A stretch of 64,000 bases of DNA from Isoetes taiwanensis. Taxonomy: Eukaryota > Streptophyta > Lycopodiopsida > Isoetales > Isoetaceae. Each line of letters begins with the position of its first letter. Position 1 is the stretch's first letter. The stretch lies in the NCBI GenBank assembly GCA_021234155.1, contig JAJEKV010000085.1, forward strand, positions 2,242,896-2,306,895, in the 5' to 3' direction. The translations under genes and the position numbers were made by a program. Below the pieces are notes generated by a model. That model did no database searches. It saw nothing but the letters and a program-made list of their open reading frames with translations, and had not been told where the DNA came from. Below are positions 46,062 to 57,600 of the stretch, piece by piece.

Positions 46062-49000
46062 AAAAATAATGTCGCCCTCAAAGATTAGGGTTAGCTAATT
46101 GAATACATATACGTGAAGCAATCAATTAGAGAATGGAGTTAAGAATATAACATTAATACGCTGAGATTATAGTAATTTAGATAGTAATACATTGAAGTTA
46201 AAATATCAAAGTACAAGCACACTCGATACAAACTTATGATCAAAGGAGTTTAGGACCGAGTCCCATTTAAAACATTCTCGACAACAAAATTCATACATGT
46301 AGACAAAACCAATACGTGACAAGTTGGGTCATCGCCAATCCTCTATACAAGCAAGTGTGTGACGAATTGTTTATTGGCCCGCATGTAAGCATATATCCGT
46401 AGGTTAATAATATGATTAAGTTGTGGGTTGAAGGACCACCCCCCCAAATAAAAGAAAAAAGTATCTAGAAGGAATCTATCATGTGTACGGCTTGCAATTC
46501 ATTGTGGCATGAGGAATGGTTCGGGGCCCTCAGATAGCCTAATGAACGGAGTCTATTTACTAGATGCCTTCCTAGCAATTCGCGGCCATGTCAACATCAA
46601 CAATACACCACGCCCCCTAGAGAACACGGTTAAGGTGATCTCATCATCGGTTATTACTATCATATAATGATGCGCCTACCCCCTAAAACATGATTCTCGG
46701 TCAATCAAGCCTTCAAGCTTACCGAGCGGGTTGATAGCATCGCTGATGGTGCGGCCTTGAGATTCCCGCATGAAGTCCGGATAGTGCTTCTCAAGGTCTA
46801 TCTTCATCACCCGTAGCATCTTCTTCAACCGTAAGTGCTTCCACTTGACCAAGTATTGCAACATTTGAGTCCTTCCCCGTCCGCTTTGTAAGCTCGATCA
46901 AGAAGAGCTTTCGCACTATTTCCAAATGCTTCGGCCATTTCTAGGAGGGTAGGGTATCCAAAACCTCCTCCTCGATCGTGGGTGTGTTGCTTCGTAAGAC
47001 TCACGGAAAGACCTTGTGGATCTTCGCCGGGTGGCAAGTCCAAGCGAGATGCCCGTTTCCTCCCACACGCTCAAGAATCATGAACGGCCCAGCCCATCCG
47101 GTGCCAACTTCTTACAGCTACCAATTTTAAGCTTGGCTTGTTTTACTTTGATCTTAAGCCAAACCGACTCACCCACTGAAGATTCGTGGGGTTCGTGCTT
47201 ATCCGCTAGACTCTTCTCGACGACTCATGGGGCCAATAAGTAACCCCCGAACTTTTCCACTAAGGCCCGTGATTTCTAAAAGGAGTTGTTGAGAGACCTC
47301 CACTTTAGAAACAGGATTATGCCATGTGTCCGAGTAAGACATTGGTAGCCATAATTTATCATGAAAGGAGACATTCTAGAAGACTCCTCGCTTAAAATCG
47401 CTGTAGGCTTAATTCTACCAAGTAAATATAATCCTACCATTGTGATCGCTTACTCCATACATAGCTTCTTAGCATGTCTTCGATAATAATGATTGACACG
47501 CTCGCTTGACCATCCGGCCTGAGGATGGTAGGTCAGTACTCATGGCAAGCTTGGTCTGATGGTGGCTAAGAAATCCTTCCGTAATGCACCGACAAACTTA
47601 GGATCCCTATCCGATACAATTACTCTGCGATCCCGCGTAACCTGAAAAATTTCCTTTGCAAAGAGCAAGGCGGTGTCGGCGGTGTCCGTGGGTGCGACAT
47701 GGCGTGAAGTGAGCCATCTTTGATAATTTGTCGAATTACCCACCATTAAGGCATCATACCCACGGAGAGTACGCGGAAGCCCCACAATGAAATCCATGGT
47801 TATGACTTCCCACTTGGCGCTGGGCACATCCAAAGGTTGCAACTCCCCAGAACTCTTAATTGCTCCGCCTTTGGTTTGCCGACAAACCCGACAATCGCTT
47901 TGATGTACCTAGCAATATCCTTCTTCATGGAAGGCCAAAAATAGCCGGAGCGGATCTTAAAGTAAGTTTTCATAAAACCCGCATGTCCTCGCTATAGGGC
48001 TGTTGTGTGTGTCATGGAGAATCGCCTTTCGCCCCCAAGTCACTGAACACACAACTTATCTTTGTAATATAATAAATTGCCCTCCTTCTTATATGAACTA
48101 ATGCCTCACGTTTCTATCGGCACGGGCTTCCCTACCCAAACTTTCCTCCCAAATATTACGTAATTCGATCTCGTGGGCCAAGGTCCGCTTCTATCCGCTT
48201 CCCAAACTCGGCCGGTGAGTGTGGAAATGGCATTACAATGGGTGCGGGTTATGAAGGGATGACGGACAAAGCATCCGCGAACCACATTGTGCTTTCCCCG
48301 GCTTGTATACAATCCAAGTCATATTCCTCGAGGAATTCCATCCATCTTCACCGACGGAGATTCAGATTTGGTCGGTGGATAGATAGCGGAGACTCGATGA
48401 TCCGTGATCCAGCCGGAAATCTTCTACCAAGAAGGTAGTGTTCCAAATACGGAGAGCACGCATAACCGCTAGCAACTCCTCGATCATGGTAGGATATCGC
48501 CGCTCGCATCGCTTCATCTTCTTTGAATCGTAGCAACAACTCTCCCTCCTCGCATTAAGACACCACCGTAGCTATCTTTACTCGCGACGGGTGGCTACCG
48601 ATTTATCCTTTTCCGATCGCAAGGTAAGGACTGGTGCAGATGTTAAAGCATCCTTGAGTTTCGAAAGTTTCGACTTGACTTTTGTTTTCCAATGTTCCAT
48701 CCAATCCTTTACTTTCGCATGCCTTGTGAGATTAGTAAGAGGTGCGGCAATTGTTGCAAAGTCCTTGACAAATTTCCGATAATATCCCCGCGAGTCCCAA
48801 GAAACTCCTGACCTCAAACATTAGCCGGAATGGGCCAATCCTTTATCGCTTCTATATTAGTCGGATCTCAGAGTAATTCCTTCACACAGATAATATGCCC
48901 CAAATAGTCTACCCTGAGAGTGGCTTAACTTGCATTTAGAGAACTTGGCAAAGAGTCGATGGCTTTTAGCTTTTGCAAAGCTAATCAAGATGTTGTTCAT

Positions 49001-49950
49001 GTTGCTGCAAGGTTTTACTATAGATGAGAATGTCATCAAAGAAAATGACAACAAAGTCATCCAAGTATTGGCGAAGATGTCATTCATCAACCGCGATAAA
49101 CGCTGTGGGCGCTTGGTCAATCCAAAAGGCATGACAAAGGAATTCGAATGCCCATATCCGGTACGAAAAAGCGTACTTTATGGATGTCCTGCTCCTTAAT
49201 CCTTATCCGATGGTACCGGAGCGAAATCAATTTTGAGAAATATTTTGCTCCTTGTAATCGGGTCCATAAGATCATCCGCCTCTAGGCAAAGCATAGCGAT
49301 TCTTGATGGTATGCTTATTGAGTTGCCTATAATCAATACACATCCTTAAGGAGCCATCTTTTCTTCTTGACAAAAGAATAGGAGCACCAAAGGGTGAAAC
49401 ATCAAATAATAAACCCCACATTCAAGAACCTTGTAGTAAATTTCTTAAGCTCGCTTAACCCCGAGGACTCATTCATTCAGACGGGGTTTTGCCGGTAGGC
49501 TTAGTACCCGGGTTCAAGAGTTATCTCACATTCCACCCTCTAAAAGGAGGAAGCTTGTGGATCTCTATCCGAAAAAGATCGCTAAATTCTCAAGAAGGGT
49601 AGCAATGTCCGGCGGTAAAGCCGCCGACATTTGTCGCTGCTTGAGTCCGACTCAATGGAAGCAAGTTTAATGAGGCAAAGAAGTTCATTCCGCGATAGCT
49701 TTTCCTAGCTGCTTTAATCGACATTGACTCGCATGACGGAGTGTAATGAATCACCTTTTATCGCCATATCGCGCTCCATTAGCGGCGAAGGTGACCTCCC
49801 CGCTTCGCGCAGCCTATGTGGGCCCCGGCAGACGCTAAAAACTCCATTCCCACAATAAGATCATATTTGCCAATGTCCATTAGCTCGCACCCCCAAGGCA
49901 ACCGGGTGCACCTCGCAACCGCATTTTAAGGTTAATACGGGGCGCCATGA
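46062..49950 (-). pseudogene. gypsy pol: protease, RT, RNase H, integrase, chromodomain
   Basis: Leftward order: a protease end like DIGKYDLIVGMEFLA (near 49875). RT MPFGLTKRPQRLSRLMNDIF (49132), LLSFSLMTFSS in place of the YxDD block after a shift, and FAKFSKCKLSHSQ. RNase H-side WDSRGYYRKFVKDFATIAAP (48785). Integrase zinc part DCRVCRQTKGGA (near 47890), core WEVITMDFIVGLPRTLRGYD (47806) and VIVSDRDPKFVG, then a C-terminal GWAGPFMILERVGG (47090). Last comes a chromodomain segment QYLVKWKHL...DLEKHYPDF (46855-46760). These are the standard replication enzymes of a chromovirus. Stops and shifts are frequent; 46062-46670 has no coding signal and is 3' untranslated. Confidence 0.85.
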
Positions 49951-52200
49951 GTGTGTCTGATCTACCCGCTAGCTAATGTGGACCGGGCTTAGGTCGGATT
50001 TCAACGCTTTCCACCGCAAAGACTGGCCATTCTAGGAGAAGCAAAATTATGTGTACTACCCGTCCATCAAAATTATGAAGGGCTTACCGCCTACTTGGCC
50101 TATTGTAGAAATAATGTATATTGACTTTCGCTAAGGTTCGCTTCTATAGCTGCAAGAATATGAGACGACCATGAATGTACTACTGGAGCCTCGCCTTCCG
50201 CAAAGAAGGTTGGACTCCAAATCTTCCCAATCCAGTCGGCCATGGCCATTGAGTAGCAAGCGTGACGTGACGGGCACTTCTCGCATGAAGTGTCCAGCCC
50301 TCATGCACCAGTAGCATGCCTTATCCCGGCTGAGCTGTTCTTCCGCCTCTTTAGGAATGGACCTGTGAAGAGGCCCCCAATTTCCTTACCAGCATTGTTC
50401 TCGCTTTATCCGGGCGTAAAAGCAACTTTTCTTTCTCCCGGCCCATAGGAATTACAGCCGAGGGCCCCCGACTTGGGCTTAATCCGGGTTTGTAAGGTGT
50501 GGACGGCCGTGGTCGCGAAAAGGAGCGGTCGCGGATACCGGTTCTTGGCGTATCTTCCTCTTAAGGCTTAATGCCTTAGCTCGGCCAAGCATCGACTTTG
50601 GGTCGATAGCCTTGACCATCTCGCTTTAATAGATGGGGCCAACCCTTCAATGTAGCCCCTCCCGCTTTTTTCTCATTCATTCCCCGCACATACAACCTCA
50701 AACGCATGAATTCGCCGCTGTAGGCCTGCACGGACATGCCCTTTCGTTTCTAACCTCGTGAGAAGGTCTCAATCTGCTGGCATTTGCAAGACGAGGCACG
50801 AATGCGCATTTAAAAGCCTTAGCAAACTTCCCCAACTTGCATCCGCCCTATCCGTGTGTTTAGCTCAAGCGAACCCCTTCCACCAAATACGGGCAGCTCC
50901 GTAAGGTTCAGAGGTGGCGACCTTCCCTCAGATCTTTCTCCGCCATTCCATAGGACTTCCCGATTCCTTCATTTCGCCTAACCAAGATTCCGCGATTCAA
51001 GCCTCCCTCCGATTTCCCATCAAACCGCGCCAACTTCCTGCTCTTCCATATACTAGTGATAGTCGATCATCAATGCTTTTCTGCATTCCTTATCCTTACG
51101 CTTTGAATGGTCACCGGCCCCGATAACGAGGAACCCCAAGAACCCGGTGGTTGAATGTGAGGAAGCGGCTTATCCTTAGAGGAACTTCGATGACGCTTTA
51201 GCATGAGTGCTCCTCTCACGTGCATGTGGCTAGCTCCCGGGAGGAGATGGTCACAGTGTGGGACTCAATGGTCGCGAGGTAATTCCGTCCGCCCTCCCCG
51301 AAAGTATGTGGCAAAGGGGATTGGTATGCAACACATAAGCCCTCAGAATCCCCGGCCGAAGGTTTTTTTCATTAACATCAATTCCTCGCTCAGGTGATTT
51401 ACCGGGCGCTGGAGGGTGTTTCTGCCAAGCTACGCATAACCGCCTATAGGAGTCATTCATGAATATATAAGCAGATTTACATTAATGTGCAATCCCTTTT
51501 AAGTTAATTGAACAAAAGTATATACAAACAAGACAATATTTGTATTTCATTCAAGTTGATTCTAACAACGTTGATTGATACATGGATTGAGACAAAAGTA
51601 GGTATGATACAATGGGAACTTTTAAAGTTCTACCGCACACACAGCGAATCCACAAATAAATCGAAAACATAACGGAAGAGACTGCTTTAGGGTTGGCGAA
51701 GGGGTACAGGATCGCAGAAGGGTACTCCCCGCATGCTCGGACAAGTTTATAGCGCGCCCAGGCTTGGACAATGATTGCTTGGTACTCCCATGTTGGGCTG
51801 ATAATCAGAAGGTTAAAGAGCCTTCGTGATCGCATAAAAGAGTTGCCAAAGATGGTCGCTTGGCCCCAAAGGCTTCGTGGCTCGTCATATTCCAATAGTC
51901 CTGTGTACGACATGTGGTCATCTTCGATCCTCGAAAGCTCGATCCCCGAGGATGTTAACTATTCTAGCTCCCTTTGTCGTGGTCATAGAGTTCCCCCGTG
52001 GCGTGGTTCGCTTTCACAGCTTCCTCCCACTGATATTCACCATATCTCTCGCCATAGTCCTGGTCCGGCGCCCGATCGCCTCCCTAACCATGTCGGTGAT
52101 TCTTTCCTCATACTCCCAAATGGTTTCCTCTCAGAACATAGTTGGAGTGAATAGAGAACATTTTGTAATTCCACTATACCCTAAACTTTAATGCTTTGGA
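49951..52200 (-). pseudogene. gypsy gag region with zinc knuckle
   Basis: On the minus strand ACYWCMRAGHFMRE at about 50318-50276 is a CCHC knuckle whose last Cys is lost by a small shift. Upstream to about 51.9 kb are short gag-like frames (51551-51913 and neighbours) too broken to align. Gag would package the element RNA. Confidence 0.55.
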
Positions 52201-55200
52201 AGAGGATGTCATAAAACAATTTAGTTATACTCATCAAGAGAACTTTGTATTTAATAAGTAGATAAGGTACACATTGTCCAATATGGTTTAAACAATTACC
52301 AATCCAAAATCTCATAAATACATGTATATATATATAGTACTTTTAGTTCAGAACTAGGCCCCGCCTCTTTATCCTTAGCCCTAGGAGGTGGGGAGGCGGG
52401 TCGGTGTCGCAGCAGAAGCACCCTGTGGTCCACCGTGGGTCAGCCGCAAATAGATGCAACCTCCGGGTGGATAGGCAACGCCAATGGGGCTGCCGTGGAG
52501 GAGCTTCATGCCCATCCAAGGCGCAATATCTTGGCCCAAGGCCGTAAGGGCAAGATCCCGTCAGACGAAAGTACATACGCAAACGCACGATAGGGAAGCT
52601 TCTTGTACTTTCCATGAGTGTAGAAAGTGCACCTGAGGACCCACCATGAAGCTTCAGCTCCCCTAAGTCCCGGCTATGAAGAGAACCGCCTGCATTTGAA
52701 GGGCCGACAAAAAAGAAACGGGTGAGGTGTTACACCAAAGACCTTCCCTTTGGAGTTTCTCGCGATGCGCCACTTCCTTATCCAAGTCCATGGGGACTTC
52801 TTCCTCCTTGAGCTCCCTTGTCCTCCTTCTTATGCGCAGGTTATGATATAAATCTTCACCCCTCATCATCCGAAGCCCAGGGAACCTCAACCATATTGAT
52901 GTTTGGGACGCGAGGTCCCATAGCCGAAAGGCATCTCGCGCAAGGCGGCCGGGTTCCTCGTGATCACAAAGTCGCCAAGACGCATAGAGTCTCCACCGGG
53001 CTCTAGGGTCTCCCCGACGAATCGGGCAGCTAGCCGCGTGCACCTCCTCGAGGAAGCTCTTCAGAGTGAAGTCGATGAAATCATCCATACAATACCCGCA
53101 AGCTCATAAAGTACATGGTCTTTGCGCTATGCCTAAAACCGCCACTACGCGGATACGCCCGCATAATATCATCCAAGAGAAGGTATTCCCGCCTCGGTGA
53201 TAAATAACCGAAGGCCGCCTAACCCCGACAAGCCTATAGATTGGTCACGGCGCTGCGGTAGCTCCTCCGCTAGTTTTTCCAACGCAAAGTCGCCCATCCC
53301 TATATGCTCGCTATCCCCTCCTGAGGATTCTCGCAGCTTGCCCTTTCTCTCACGGGTAAGGTTTCATCCTCAACGCATTGGTCCATGAGGATGGCTAGAG
53401 CGAAAAGTAGCTTCCAGATATCGCCGCCCCCGATGCGCGGACCACCGGTAGGTGTGTTTACCCCATCTGAGTTTCCCTTCAAGACGCCATAGGGCATGTG
53501 TCCCCCCACCTAGCATCCGGCCGAACTATCTCCGCGCTTCCAAGTACAAGTGGGGAGGATCCCTAGAGGAATACACGTGAGGAAGCATTTCCTCCATGTA
53601 AAGTCAAGGAATCCGCATAGTCCTGATGTCACGATGTTGGCAAGGAGGTCTATGCGCGGCATAGCAAAGGTCGCAGCAGTCGGCGGGGAACTCAGGATCC
53701 CATTTCTCCCATCAAGGTACTGTGCAAAGAAGGTCGGGCGGCGCAGCCATGGCTTAGAAGGGAGGGAGAGAGGAAAGAAGCGCTTAAAATAACCCTACAA
53801 ATTTCTTTTAAACCCTCTTAATAAAGTCGACGGGCAAGATTTTATTTTAAATTTAACATGGAAAAAAACATTAAACTTTTAATTCAAAATGAAAGCTTCT
53901 TTATTAATTATCACAAAAAAAAATATACACAATTGGATCCCCGCAAGTAGGTTATTGTTGCCCGTATCCTACTTCTGCCAGGGCCAAATCCTTAGGGCAT
54001 TATGGTGACCCTCTCTTATGGATAGCAAAGGTTGGCGCCACTTTCAAAAGTGCTACAAGTAGGCTTCAAGAAATTTCTTGAGCCAAAATTGCAAAGGTCC
54101 GAAACGAGATCGGCCTTTAAATTGCCGCGGCGATCTCCGCATCAGCCCCCGAAAAGGCAGCTTTCCCCGACGTAAGGTCCGCGGATTCTGGAAATTTGGC
54201 GGATCTCCCGCGAATGCCACTTTGCACCGGTCGGAACCGATGAGGCTTCCGGCGCGGGTCGAGGCCCCGGTCGATGTTGGCACTGCCTTTAGCCCCAAAG
54301 AACCGGCCGGAGTTATCCACTTCACTTCCCTCCTGGAAGCCGCCTTCCCCAAAAGCCCCGGCAGCTTTTAACTTATCCTTGTATTGGATCGCCGGCTTTA
54401 TGGGTTCCCTTCCTCCCGAGCTTAACGGTGATGCTGGTTTTGGGTTCGGCCACCCTCGATGCACCTCCTCCCCGCTGGTCCCGGCCGATCTTGTCGGCCC
54501 CGGCCCTCTTGCTCCAACTTCTTCCCGAGCCCCTCCTTAGGTCTTCTTGATCTGAGCAAAAGTTGGGTCATGCACCGCGATTAAGTTCGGCGGGTACCTT
54601 TGTGGCCGAAGACCCATATCTATCCAATAGTTGTCGATAGTCTATGCCGATGTCGGGATTTCTCCCCATACAAAGTCGCTGGGAACCCCATGCCATTGGT
54701 ATGGGGAACCTCAATGGTTTCGCCATCGATGACGGGTAAAGCCGCCTCCCAGGTAACCAGATTCCCTACCCCCGCCGTCAGGTCGACCGCCGATTTCCCG
54801 CGGGTCGCCTTTCCCCGCAAAACCCCTAATCCGCTGGGCCTCCCGCCCCCGACATCTTCCTCCTCCGTGATGGCCTTCCCCGCTCGAGGATAAAATTTGA
54901 TGAGCATCATCACCATGTCGCTGCTCAACAAGGGTATATGGGAGTCGGCGAGGGTTCAAATGGATGAGGAATGGCTCGAGAAGCGATAGACAGATATGGA
55001 ATCCTATCGCTGTTCTCAAACCTATTGACCAGCTCATCCAACAAGATGTCGGCGAGGGCTGGGTCAAGAGTCATGTGCTTAGCAATCATGGCGTGATCTC
55101 CACGATGCTCATGGTGGTTGGATCCGAGCTCTTGGTGGTGATGGCCATAGGAATAGTGAGGCGCTTGGCAAATAAGAGGATAGCAAAGGGGGCGCTCGAT

Positions 55201-55858
55201 GCACAAGGCACAAGGGCGAGGATCAAGGTCCTGGCCTCGGGTGGCGGCGAGGGCGTGCTCAGTGGGTTGGAGGCTAAGAAGCAAAAACAAATGACGTAAA
55301 ATGGTTTGCTAAACGCCAATTAACTTTAAGATTTCAAAATTTTTCCTTATTAACTTCAAAATTTTATTATTAAAAATATACGGAATAATACGCCACATAC
55401 GGGGCTTCACATGGCATTATATTATACTTCTCGGCCGACCGGTGTCGCCGAATGCAAGCGGCGCCTCGAAGTTGACTGGGCGGGCCCGCTGCTGACTGAA
55501 GTCCGATTAGTCGGGCGCCGAAAGATTTCGGGCGCTTAACTTGATCAGCAGTTTATAAAAAGCAAGCGGCGCCGATTCGCTTTTGGGCCCGCCTGACTAT
55601 TTTTCACCGAGTTGACTGCTCTAGGGTAATTCGAAAAGCCCCAATCCAATGGAGCCATCATCTTTGTCATTTGAGTTACCCATCGCACCGCTAGGCCTCC
55701 AATCTTGGCCCTCCACTTCAAAGCTACAATTTCTTAACTTAACCTAACACCAAACCAAACAACAAAGAGAACTAACGACACATTGACTTAGCCTCCTCCT
55801 AACTACCGCTACGAAGTTAGTGTTTGGCGCTGCTATGATTTCAACAACCGGAAATCAC
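52201..55858 (-). other. Long 5' internal region of the gypsy element with unrecognised ORFs
   Basis: Between PBS and gag lie about 3.6 kb with overlapping minus-strand frames. The best is 52663-53088 (141 codons), with DDFIDFTLKSFLEEVHAA and ELKEEEVPMDLDKEVAHREK, which looks like real protein. Others are 54117-54464, 54711-55067 and 54925-55290. No family is recognised. Some plant gypsy lineages carry an extra ORF; this could be one, or a captured host fragment. Confidence 0.4.
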
Positions 55859-55870
55859 GGCTCGATACCA
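55859..55870 (-). other. Primer-binding site of the 13 kb gypsy element
   Basis: The minus strand reads TGGTATCGAGCC, one base short of the initiator-Met PBS TGGTATCAGAGCC: CAG is reduced to CG. It directly adjoins the right LTR. Confidence 0.85.
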
Positions 55871-57490
55871 CCGGACGCCTTCTAATATATATACGCACTT
55901 CTGACGATACATACGGGACTTTCCCCATGGCTAACCATCTCACTATGAGCGTGGCCCTCCGCCTATTTCGGCCATCTATGAAATGTGGGTCCAAGAAGGA
56001 CACGAGGGGTCATTCGCCCACGCCTTTCAATGGGACTCCTACGTCAAGAAGCATGAATCCAAGGGTTAGCACACAAGATGAATATATATAAATAACCACC
56101 ACGGCGCTGGGTGGCGATCCATCCAAAAATACCAACGCATAGATCATGCATCTTAATCCTAAGAAAACACCCAAACCCCGTGTTCTACCCCGCTCCGCAT
56201 CCGTGGGGATCGGGACCGACGGGCCGGGCCTCAAGAGATCAGCAGACCGAAGTCTTGGCATGGCGCTATCGGCATAGAACATTGGCTAGGTTGTCCACTC
56301 CATCCGCCTTCTCCTCAGGTACACTTTGCGATGGGTCAATTCATGCTATGGCTTTGCTATAGCCTTCCGAGACGCAAACTCGTGGCATCACCCCTCGAGC
56401 CTACCTGTGTTCATGACGCCCGGTCCGATGAGGCGTGCCTGGAAGCTGCCCCTTCCGTAATCACAATGGGTTCCATGGGTGAGCTAGAGAATACGCGGCC
56501 GATCAGCTTAATACCCCGCATCCGCACTCCACTTACTCACCCTAAATCTACTCAAAGTGCAAGGTGCTCCATACGGATCACACCTTCCCACCTGTGGGAG
56601 TGTCGCATCCATTGGCCTCGCCCCTCTACGCGACCTGGCCATCGCCTAGCCCACCAGAGGGAGTCTCAGAGCCTTGTATGCTCATGCAAGACCCCACCCC
56701 TCATGTCACCACACGGTTCCTTTGTCCGGGTGCTGCCGACTATAGCATCTAGGACCCTGTGGGTTCTGTGCACAAAGCCGCGATCTAATGGGACTTTTTA
56801 CAGGGCTTATCTAGGAGCATACCACTTTTACACCTTACCTCGTTCGAGGCCTCTACCCCCGTAATCCCTTCGCTTCAGAAGTCGATCAAACAAAGAACCA
56901 ACAATCCATCCTTTCTCGTGAGTAAGAACCGTAATTGAATATAAAGAGAACTTGTTTGTACAATCAAGGGTTAGTTTCTATGATTGAATTACAAAGAGAA
57001 CGAGAAAGACGGACACAAATCCAAGTGTTAACTAGAATTCACATAGCCACCTACCTCACTCAAGCCGACTCATTCCCATGGGGCTTCCATCTCCCTGCTG
57101 TTGAAGATTCACCAAATGGGGCTTCACAGGGACCTACCGTATGGTGGTTCTCTCAGTGGTTGATGGCGCCAGCTCCCGCCTTCCTTGGTCGATCTTTAGA
57201 GTCAATCCTGTGGATAGGGGTCAAGTTGGCATCCAAACTTGGGTAACCCCCATGCCGCCTAATCGACAAAGGTGTATGCTTTCCTAATTGGTAATTATCC
57301 TAATTTCCTAGGTTATAGGTTATTATTATTAATGTGTTAAATTAGCATAGCTAATTTAACTTTTGTAAGGTAACCCCCTAGGTTGCAATTAAGTTCCATA
57401 CCCCCATGGTAGTGTAATCCTTTAGGAGTGACGGTTTGTATTTGTAATGTCCCGTATAGTAGATCGTGATAAATACGCGGGAACGCCACA
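55871..57490 (-). repeat. 5' LTR of the 13 kb gypsy element
   Basis: Aligns with 44437-46049. In + orientation it ends GGGAACGCCACA at 57490. Its inner edge reads CCGGACGCC where the other copy has TGTGACGCT. Numerous one- to three-base differences separate the copies, many at CAG/CTG versus CGG/CCGG. Confidence 0.9.
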
Positions 57491-57578
57491 AGAGTACCCC
57501 TAAGTCTTAGCTATGTAATGATTCCGGTTTTCATGATTGTGCTTTTCTCTGTGTATGGTAAGAGGGGTGAGAGACTCT
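57491..57578 (+). repeat. LTR-like sequence, right part
   Basis: Begins with the TSD AGAGT and continues the sequence cut at 44436. It ends just before a PBS-like motif, so it is read as the 3' end of an LTR. Confidence 0.5.
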
Positions 57579-57600
57579 TAACATATTTTGGTTCCGCTGT
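57579..57600 (+). other. PBS-like sequence of a second + strand gypsy element
   Basis: TTGGTTCCGCTGTCGGGACC has the form of the Tat/Athila-type primer-binding site (TGGCGCCGTTGCCGGGGA class), with substitutions. The matching tRNA was not determined. Confidence 0.5.

Larger units (their letters stand above)
44437..57490 (-). mobile_element. Structurally complete Ty3/gypsy chromovirus, 13 kb
   Basis: Two copies of a 1.6 kb LTR (44437-46049 and about 55871-57490) flank an internal region coded on the minus strand. TSD AGAGT lies at 44432-44436 and 57491-57495. A polypurine tract adjoins the left LTR and a tRNA-Met PBS adjoins the right one. Reading leftward from the PBS come a long 5' internal region, gag with a zinc knuckle, protease, RT, RNase H, integrase and a chromodomain. 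The LTRs have clearly diverged and coding frames are broken throughout. Confidence 0.93.

Noticed and set aside
54050..55320. Long overlapping ORFs on the plus strand
   Set aside because: They oppose the coding direction of the enclosing retrotransposon and look like GC-rich shadows.
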